Positions 5,762-10,429 of a stretch of 10,429 nucleotides of DNA are shown piece by piece. The notes beneath the pieces were generated by a model. That model saw nothing but the letters and a program-made list of their open reading frames with translations, did no database searches and was not told where the DNA came from. Each line of letters begins with the position of its first letter. Positions within the stretch are counted from its first letter, which is position 1. Source of the DNA: DATAES01 sp036257895 (lineage in GTDB: Bacteria; Actinomycetota; Acidimicrobiia; Acidimicrobiales; JACDCH01); contig DATAES010000124.1 in NCBI GenBank assembly GCA_036257895.1, forward strand, positions 1-10,429. The letters run 5' to 3'. The translations under genes were made by a program, and so were the position numbers.

Positions 5762-7308
5762 GTGAGTGCTCCTTGCACGGGTCGGTCGACGCCGGTGAGC
5801 TGCGAGCGCAGGCCATCGAGGAGACCGGAGGCAGCGGCGTCCGTGGTGGCGGTGCCGTAGAGATGGAAATCGGGTCGCTGCAGGGCCCACGTCACCCCGT
5901 GGTCGGCGAACCAGTCGCTCGCCACGGCGTCGGGATCGGACAGTTGCACGGTCGCGCCTCCGATGGACCGGAACCACTCGACCGTGCCCCTGTCGAGCGA
6001 CGAGATGTCGTGGTCGATGGTGACGAGATACCACCCCGGGCCGTACACGTCGTCGAGGAGCCGGCCGTCGATGCGCGGCTGAACGAACAGGTGACCGGCC
6101 CACGCCGCGGTCGGGTCGATGATGCCGTGATCGATGCCCGGCAGCGCGGGGACGTCGGACGGTTCCGGCCCGACCGCGGCCGCCATGGCCTCGTCGCGGG
6201 CGGCGGCCTCGTCGGGGCCGGGAACGCAGATGACCTTCCCGAGCTCGATGGCGAACTCGATCGCGGCGCGCACGGACGGCAGACGTTCCTCGCCGTAGGT
6301 GTCGAGCAACTGGTCGCGGGCGCGGCCGGTGAGGACGACGTCGAGCTTCCAGGCCAGGTTGGCGGCGTCGCGCAGACCGGCGCACATGCCCTGACCGGCG
6401 AACGGCGGAGTGAGGTGGGCGGCGTCACCGGCAAGCAGTACCCGACCGGCGCGCCACTGCTCCATGTAGCGGGCCCGGAACGTGTACACGGCGTGACGTT
6501 CGAGACGGGCGTTTCCCGGGTGCACGTCCCACGGCGCGAGCAACTCCCAGGCGCGCTGCTCCTCGTTGAGATCGTCGAGGGATTCGTCGGGTAGGCGCAT
6601 GAACTCCCACCGCCGGCGTCCCGGTCCACCGGACACGACCGTCGTCGGGCGGGCCGGGTCGCACACCTGCAGGTTCATCGGGTCGAAGATGCGGGCGTCG
6701 TCGAGAATCACGTCGACGACGAGCCAGTCGTAGAAGAAGCCGAGGTCGTGCATCGGCAACCCCGTGACGGCGCGCACCGTGCTGTTGGCGCCGTCACAGC
6801 CGACGACGTAACGAGCCCGCACGTCGCCGCGGTGCGTGGTGTGGAGCGTGACACCATCGTCGTCCGTGTCGAATCCGGCGACCTCGACCCCGCGTCGCAC
6901 GCCGACGGTCGGCAACGACTGCGCGCGTCCGTCGAGCAGCGCCTCGAGGGCCGGCTGGTTGAACATCGACGACAGCGGCCAACCAGACGGGCTGTTCCCG
7001 ACCCGGCCGAAGCGCAGCAGCGTGGTCCCCGCGGCGTTACGCCATTCGTAGATGTCAGCCGGCTCGATGATGTCGCGCAGGTCGTCGCCGATCCCGCACG
7101 ACTGCAGGATCCGCCCGATCTCGTGATCGAAGTGCACCGCCCGAGGCAGCGGGTAGGGCTCGGGCCACTTCTCGATCACGACGACCGTACGGCCGAGCTG
7201 GCCGAGCAGGATCGCCAGCGCGCTGCCGACGGGTCCGTACCCGACGATCGCGACATCGGCGTCCAGGTCGGCATGGAGTTCCGCGTCCACGTCCGGCTGG
7301 GCGTTCAT
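5758..7308 (-). CDS. MhpA-like FAD-dependent aromatic monooxygenase (516 aa)
   Basis: A class A flavoprotein monooxygenase related to 3-(3-hydroxyphenyl)propionate hydroxylase: it uses NAD(P)H and O2 to hydroxylate a phenol next to the existing OH, giving a catechol. Seen: the Rossmann motif G23-x-G25-x2-G28 (VAIVGYGPVGSALAILLGQL) with E46 for the FAD ribose, the DG motif at CDGANSTVR (171-179), the GD motif with the FAD pyrophosphate/flavin site at RVLLAGDAAHLTPPFAGQGM (289-308), and ANLAWKLDVVL. The C-terminal part (about 400-516) is the thioredoxin-like domain of the family. Its length is near that of MhpA (about 550). ATG 7308 is chosen over GTG 7338 because it makes an ATGA overlap with the dioxygenase stop and leaves a short acidic lead before the Rossmann fold. 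Neighbours place it directly before ring cleavage in the pathway. The actual substrate is not evident. Confidence 0.93.
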   Translation of the reverse strand: MNAQPDVDAELHADLDADVAIVGYGPVGSALAILLGQLGRTVVVIEKWPEPYPLPRAVHFDHEIGRILQSCGIGDDLRDIIEPADIYEWRNAAGTTLLRFGRVGNSPSGWPLSSMFNQPALEALLDGRAQSLPTVGVRRGVEVAGFDTDDDGVTLHTTHRGDVRARYVVGCDGANSTVRAVTGLPMHDLGFFYDWLVVDVILDDARIFDPMNLQVCDPARPTTVVSGGPGRRRWEFMRLPDESLDDLNEEQRAWELLAPWDVHPGNARLERHAVYTFRARYMEQWRAGRVLLAGDAAHLTPPFAGQGMCAGLRDAANLAWKLDVVLTGRARDQLLDTYGEERLPSVRAAIEFAIELGKVICVPGPDEAAARDEAMAAAVGPEPSDVPALPGIDHGIIDPTAAWAGHLFVQPRIDGRLLDDVYGPGWYLVTIDHDISSLDRGTVEWFRSIGGATVQLSDPDAVASDWFADHGVTWALQRPDFHLYGTATTDAAASGLLDGLRSQLTGVDRPVQGALT

Positions 7309-8201
7309 GCCGGTGCCCGCATCGGCTTGTGGCCCCACACGCTCGTTGTGTCGTACTGGCGGTTGTGGGTCCAGGGCTCGGTGATCGTCCGGGCACCGTG
7401 GCCGACCTCGACCAAGAACCCGGCGGGGCTCGCAACGTAGAAGCTGAACATGCGGTCGTTGTCATGCAGGCCGAGACCCATCGGGATCGGGTGATCGGTC
7501 GCCCACGCCCGATCGAAGGCGGCGCCGACGTCGTCGCGCTCGTTGGCCTCGAACATGACGTGGTGCAGTCGTTGCGGGAGCTCGAACGGCGCGTGCGCCA
7601 GCGCGACGGTGTGGTGCCGCGCGTTGCAGTGGTAGAAACGCACGACAAGCTCGATGCCCTCGGCGATCTCCATCTCGATCCAGTCGGACTGCGCAAAGCC
7701 GAGCCCGTCGACCAGGAACGCGTGGGACTCCTCGAAGGCAGTGGTCGCGAACACGACGTGACCGAACCCGACACCTTCGGTCAGGAATCCGCCCGGCATC
7801 AGTAGCGAGGCGAACGGGGCGGGTGCCGCTTCGATCGCCTCCACCACCTCCACTCGCACACCGAACGGCGCGGTCGTGTGTGCGAGCCGCCCGACCCGGC
7901 GCGCCGCGCGCTCGTCGTCGGAACCCTCGGCCACCTCCTGTCCGATGCTGCACAGCCGGTCGACGATCCGGTCGAAGGCGGCCGCGTCGACGGCCTCGAA
8001 GCCGACGAACGCCGCATCGTTGGCCGGGCCGGCCTCGACGATCACGCGCTGCGCCCGGTCGTCGTCGCGCCACGTCAACGCCCTGGCCGGTCCGGCGGGT
8101 TCACCGGGGACGAGGCCGATCACGTCGCCGAAGAACGAGGTGAGCAGGGTGGGGTCGGGTACCTCGAGACCGAGATAGCCGAGTTCGAGGTCGTGGTGCA
8201 T
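7305..8201 (-). CDS. Type I extradiol ring-cleavage dioxygenase, VOC/BphC-like (298 aa)
   Basis: A two-domain vicinal-oxygen-chelate protein of the 2,3-dihydroxybiphenyl 1,2-dioxygenase (BphC/HsaC) group, about 298 aa as expected. It opens a catechol beside, not between, the two hydroxyls using Fe(II). The N-terminal VOC domain (1-about 130) has lost metal ligands, as in the family. The C-terminal domain holds the 2-His-1-Glu triad: H148 (GFGHVVF), H213/H214 (RLHHVMFEAN) and E265 (AGFLVEVG). It also has the second-shell H196/H197 (NARHHTVAL) and Y255 (MFSFYVASPAGF), all at the family spacing. ATG 8201 follows AAAGGAC by 7 nt. It lies 19 nt after the tetR stop and overlaps the monooxygenase start by 4 nt (ATGA), so the genes are translationally coupled. 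The catechol substrate could be a substituted phenylpropionate, biphenyl- or steroid-like ring; this cannot be told. Confidence 0.92.
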   Translation of the reverse strand: MHHDLELGYLGLEVPDPTLLTSFFGDVIGLVPGEPAGPARALTWRDDDRAQRVIVEAGPANDAAFVGFEAVDAAAFDRIVDRLCSIGQEVAEGSDDERAARRVGRLAHTTAPFGVRVEVVEAIEAAPAPFASLLMPGGFLTEGVGFGHVVFATTAFEESHAFLVDGLGFAQSDWIEMEIAEGIELVVRFYHCNARHHTVALAHAPFELPQRLHHVMFEANERDDVGAAFDRAWATDHPIPMGLGLHDNDRMFSFYVASPAGFLVEVGHGARTITEPWTHNRQYDTTSVWGHKPMRAPA

Positions 8202-8220
8202 CGCAGTTGTCCTTTGCTCG

Positions 8221-8853
8221 CTAGTCGCCGAACAGCAGCCGGCACACGGCATCGGCATGCGTGTCGATCACGTCCGGGTCCGTCGGGTCGATACCGGTGA
8301 GGCGTCGACACTCCGGACCGAGAACGAACATCGTCGGACCGGCGCCGGTGACGATGTAGTACAGGTGCGCCGCCGGGACATCCGGCACCAGACCCTGCTC
8401 GACCAACCGAGCGAACAAGGTCACGGTCGCCTCGTACAGCGGGCGGATGTGGCGCTCGACCAGCCAGTCCATGCGCGGCCCGTCGACCTTGCACTCCTGG
8501 GTGATGATCCGGTGCACCTGCGGATGGGTCGCCGAGAAGTGGACGAACTCGCGCACCAGCAGCCGCGCCGTCGTCACGTCGTCGACCCCGCGCAGCCCCT
8601 GCTGGCGTGCAGCCAACGCCTCGGTGAGCGCACCGAACAACTCGTCCACGGCCGCCCGCCACAGGTCGTCCTTCGAGCGGAAGTGGTAGTGGAGCAACGG
8701 CTGGGTCACACCGGCGCGACCCGAGATCTCGCGCGTGCTCGCGCCGTCGAAGGAATGCTCGGAGAACAGGTCGATGGCGGCTGCCAGGATCCGCTCGCGC
8801 GTCGGTTCGGCCGAGGGTCGCGTCACCCGCGTCCGTGTCGTCGCCCCGTTCAC
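8221..8853 (-). CDS. TetR-family transcriptional regulator (210 aa)
   Basis: Standard TetR layout and length. The N-terminal DNA-binding domain is TRERILAAAIDLFSEHSFDG (18-37), followed by the helix-turn-helix STREISGRAGVTQPLLHYHF (39-58) and the F58-R-S-K61-D closing signature. The C-terminal ligand-binding/dimer domain spans about 68-210. TetR proteins mostly repress nearby genes and release DNA on binding a small ligand; as first gene of the operon it likely senses the aromatic substrate or an intermediate and controls itself plus the four enzymes. The longest frame starts at a TTG (8871) inside the candidate operator. GTG 8853 is preferred because a TAGCAT -10-like hexamer lies 7 nt before it, fitting leaderless initiation, and no Shine-Dalgarno precedes either choice. 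The start is the least certain part. The stop is 19 nt before the dioxygenase ATG. Confidence 0.93.
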   Translation of the reverse strand: MNGATTRTRVTRPSAEPTRERILAAAIDLFSEHSFDGASTREISGRAGVTQPLLHYHFRSKDDLWRAAVDELFGALTEALAARQQGLRGVDDVTTARLLVREFVHFSATHPQVHRIITQECKVDGPRMDWLVERHIRPLYEATVTLFARLVEQGLVPDVPAAHLYYIVTGAGPTMFVLGPECRRLTGIDPTDPDVIDTHADAVCRLLFGD

Positions 8854-8860
8854 TTCACGT

Positions 8861-8890
8861 ATGCTAATCAATCGATCAGACTCTTGGCAG
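8861..8890 (-). promoter_or_regulatory. Candidate leaderless promoter of the tetR/catabolic operon
   Basis: Reading the minus strand, CTGCCA (8890-8885) as -35 and TAGCAT (8866-8861) as -10 are 18 nt apart. The GTG start at 8853 lies 7 nt after the -10, where transcription would begin, so the mRNA could be leaderless. The -35 matches TTGACA at 4 of 6 positions and the -10 matches TATAAT at 4 of 6. Leaderless starts are common in actinobacteria. Confidence 0.45.
8864..8879. promoter_or_regulatory. Candidate TetR operator, 16-bp quasi-palindrome
   Basis: CTAATCAATCGATCAG is symmetric at 6 of 8 positions per arm, with an ATC-(A/G)-A centre. It lies in the -35/-10 spacer of the proposed tetR promoter, overlapping the start of the -10, where bound repressor would block transcription. 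A further TGATCG element is present upstream at 8905-8910 on the minus strand. Confidence 0.4.
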
Positions 8891-9116
8891 GACTGTTTGT
8901 CACACGATCAGCTCCGTATGGGACGGAACGGGCCGAATGGCACTGGGGGCAGCGTCACCCGGCCACGTACGCTTCGCCCAGCGAACTGCTGCCGCACTGT
9001 TGTCGGCGCGCGCAAGGACTTGGGGTGGACCTGGTCGATCACTGCCAGTCCTAGGGATCACGCCGTTCGTGCTGGAAGACGGCGCTGACCTTCGCGTGCC
9101 GCGACGGTCACTGCCC

Positions 9117-10013
9117 TCACACCGTTGCTTCCTGGTACAAGCCCGTCCCGGAAACGGTGACGGCCCTCAGGAATGTCCGGGCGGCGTCGTATGCGGCTTC
9201 GACCAGTTCGTCGGTGTGGGAGAAGTCGAGGGGAGAGACGAAGCGCCCGGGTGGGCCAGGGATGTATACGACGGGAAGGTCCTGCGCCACAAGCTGCGCC
9301 TCGGAGGCGGTCTGGGCGCGCATCATCTGCATCATGGTGGTGAGCATGATCTCGGGAGCGGTGCCCGTTGCTTTCGGCATCTGGCCGGTGAACGCGCAGT
9401 CGAGCACGACGAGCGACCTGGCGCCCATGCCCGCTGCGACCTTCAACGGGACGTTGGCGACGACGCCGCCGTCGTAGAGACGTCGGTCCTCGTGCTCGAC
9501 TGCGGGATAGATGACCGGGACTGCGCTGCTCGCCAGCAGCGCGGGCAGGAGCGGACCGTGATCGATCGGATGCACGAGCCCGGTCGTGGCATCCATCGTT
9601 ACCGCAGTGAACGGCAGGCGAAGGTCCTCGAATCGATCGGCACCGTCGAGGAAGTCCTCGATGACCGCGGCCAAGCCGGCGTTCCTGAACAGATGCGTCT
9701 TGGTCTGCTGCAGGGTCCGGGCCTGGGCGATGACGCCGCCGGGGAAGATCTGGTCGCGGGTCATACGTGCCCACACGTGTGAGAGGCGGTTTGCTGCGCC
9801 GGCCGGGTCGAGCGCTACGACCGCGCCGTTGAGCGCGCCTACCGAGGTGCCGGCGACCGAGTCGGGTCCGATGTCGACTTCGGACAGCGCCTGCAGCATC
9901 CCGACCTGGATCGCGCCGAGACTGGCGCCGCCACCGAGCACATAGCCGACCGGACGGGGCAAACCACCGAGACTCGCGTTCCCCGACCTCGGGTGGCGGG
10001 CCGATTCGTTCAT
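9117..10013 (-). CDS. Patatin-like phospholipase (298 aa)
   Basis: A patatin/RssA-type serine hydrolase with a Ser-Asp dyad acting on lipid acyl esters. Seen: the oxyanion glycine run GGGASLG (27-33), the nucleophile elbow G55-T56-S57-V58-G59, ASSAVPVIYPAV (161-172), and the catalytic D181 in YDGGV. The chain then holds a strand/helix pair (SLVVLDC, 200-206), a Met-rich helix (MLTTMMQMMRAQ, 223-234) and an ordinary C-terminal helix. There is no signal peptide, so it acts in the cytosol or at the inner membrane face. The frame extends to GTG 10121, but that part runs through the 32-nt repeat and has no family match. ATG 10013 with a GCGAG 7 nt upstream is chosen. It is 263 nt upstream of tetR on the same strand, so probably not in the same transcript. 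Substrate lipid unknown. Confidence 0.92.
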   Translation of the reverse strand: MNESARHPRSGNASLGGLPRPVGYVLGGGASLGAIQVGMLQALSEVDIGPDSVAGTSVGALNGAVVALDPAGAANRLSHVWARMTRDQIFPGGVIAQARTLQQTKTHLFRNAGLAAVIEDFLDGADRFEDLRLPFTAVTMDATTGLVHPIDHGPLLPALLASSAVPVIYPAVEHEDRRLYDGGVVANVPLKVAAGMGARSLVVLDCAFTGQMPKATGTAPEIMLTTMMQMMRAQTASEAQLVAQDLPVVYIPGPPGRFVSPLDFSHTDELVEAAYDAARTFLRAVTVSGTGLYQEATV

Positions 10014-10066
10014 CGTTGTGCTCGCCTTCGACGCGAGGACATCCGTGGGCTGCGCACGATGTTCAC

Positions 10067-10098
10067 GCGGTGACAACGGAGACGTCCATTGGTGTTCG
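10067..10098 (+). repeat. 32-nt direct repeat, copy 2
   Basis: Matches 4235-4266 at 31 of 32 positions, in the same orientation. On the minus strand it reads ATGGACGTC and on for eight codons (MDVSVVTA) before an immediate TGA, whereas copy 1 reads on into ORF X. It is 36 nt beyond the stop of the HdeD-like gene and 53 nt upstream of the patatin ATG. Confidence 0.9.
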
Positions 10099-10134
10099 GC
10101 CGCCGGATCGCGGCCGTTCACCCGGTCGGCTCTG

Positions 10135-10429
10135 TCATGATGCTGCCGCCTCTGCGTGGGTGTGCGCGGCTCGTGATATCCGACGTTCTCGACGAGAGCG
10201 GAACCCTGCTTCGGCGATCTCGCGTGTTCCTTCGAGCAGCGCCAACAGCCCGATGATCACCGCGAGCCCGCGGACCGAGTCGCCCGGACGAGCGATGACG
10301 ATGACACCGACAACAAGCTCGCTGATTGCGAACACGAAAGAGAGCGGCCAGGGCGGATGCTCGGTGGGAGTGGTGACGGCGATCGTGCCGCCGACGATGG
10401 CGCGCAAGATCGCCCACGAGCCGACCAGG
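10135..10429 (-). CDS. HdeD/DUF308-like membrane protein, C-terminal part (cut by window edge)
   Basis: The frame is open to the right edge, so the N-terminus lies outside the window; a TTG at 10407 is not the true start, since in-frame LVGSWAI upstream continues the fold. The visible 97 or so residues give a hydrophobic segment (WAILRAIVGGTIAV), then a helix (WPLSFVFAISELVVGVIVIA), then GLAVIIGLLALLEGTREIAEAGF. These are the internal repeats of the HdeD family: a helix, a P-G turn (ARPGDSVR), and an L-I-G-x-x-A-L-x-E-G helix ending in Arg-rich residues. HdeD-like proteins are multi-pass inner-membrane proteins linked in E. coli to acid resistance; the role in actinobacteria is unclear. The C-terminal tail (RRERRISRAAHTHAEAAAS) is cytoplasmic by the positive-inside rule. 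Confidence 0.8.
   Translation of the reverse strand, partial: LVGSWAILRAIVGGTIAVTTPTEHPPWPLSFVFAISELVVGVIVIARPGDSVRGLAVIIGLLALLEGTREIAEAGFRSRRERRISRAAHTHAEAAAS

Noticed and set aside
5762..6385. 208-codon upstream extension of the FAH frame
   Set aside because: Arg-rich translation overlapping the monooxygenase in another frame; a strong ribosome site and ATGA overlap place the start at 5761.
5773..6594. 273-aa plus-strand open frame
   Set aside because: Antisense shadow of the monooxygenase gene.
8937..9782. 281-aa plus-strand open frame
   Set aside because: Opposite the patatin gene, whose catalytic motifs are intact; the translation is low-information.
10014..10121. 36-codon N-terminal extension of the patatin gene from GTG 10121
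   Set aside because: It crosses the 32-nt repeat, lacks homology expected of the family, and has no ribosome site; the ATG at 10013 gives a normal-length protein.

Overview
The window looks like chromosomal DNA from a high-GC actinobacterium, most likely of the Rhodococcus/Gordonia/Mycolicibacterium kind. The evidence is strong G/C preference at third codon positions, GTG starts, ATGA-coupled genes, and families typical of that group (tandem-domain universal stress protein, DUF1003, MhpA-type flavin monooxygenase, type I extradiol dioxygenase). The species cannot be fixed from the sequence alone. No rRNA, tRNA, CRISPR array, transposase or integrase was seen.

Left part (about 237-3964) is a set of small stress/envelope-type genes: a 68-aa very acidic protein (+), a PAP2-superfamily membrane phosphatase (-), a 124-aa protein with a C-terminal cysteine cluster (-), a two-domain universal stress protein (-), a 142-aa helical/coiled-coil protein (-), and divergently a DUF1003 two-helix membrane protein (+). 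Bases 1-236 hold no gene I can support.

Centre (4327-8853, all on -) is a compact aromatic-catabolism operon, read in the order TetR regulator, type I extradiol dioxygenase, MhpA-like FAD monooxygenase, fumarylacetoacetate-hydrolase-family enzyme, PPOX-fold flavin/F420 protein. Two junctions are ATGA overlaps. The genes suggest hydroxylation of a phenolic compound to a catechol, meta ring cleavage, and processing of the ring-opened product by a FAH-fold enzyme, under a TetR repressor. The substrate is not determinable here. The tetR promoter appears leaderless and carries a quasi-palindromic candidate operator.

Right part (9117-10429, -) has a patatin-like phospholipase and the C-terminal part of an HdeD/DUF308-like membrane protein cut by the window edge.

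The most unexpected structure is a 32-nt direct repeat (31/32 identical) at 4235-4266 and 10067-10098. It brackets the segment holding the catabolic operon plus the patatin gene. Copy 1 forms the 5' end of a decayed-looking reading frame (ORF X, minus strand, 4257 downward), and copy 2 holds only the first eight codons of the same frame. This is what would be expected if a roughly 5.8-kb cassette had entered the start of ORF X, though other explanations remain open.
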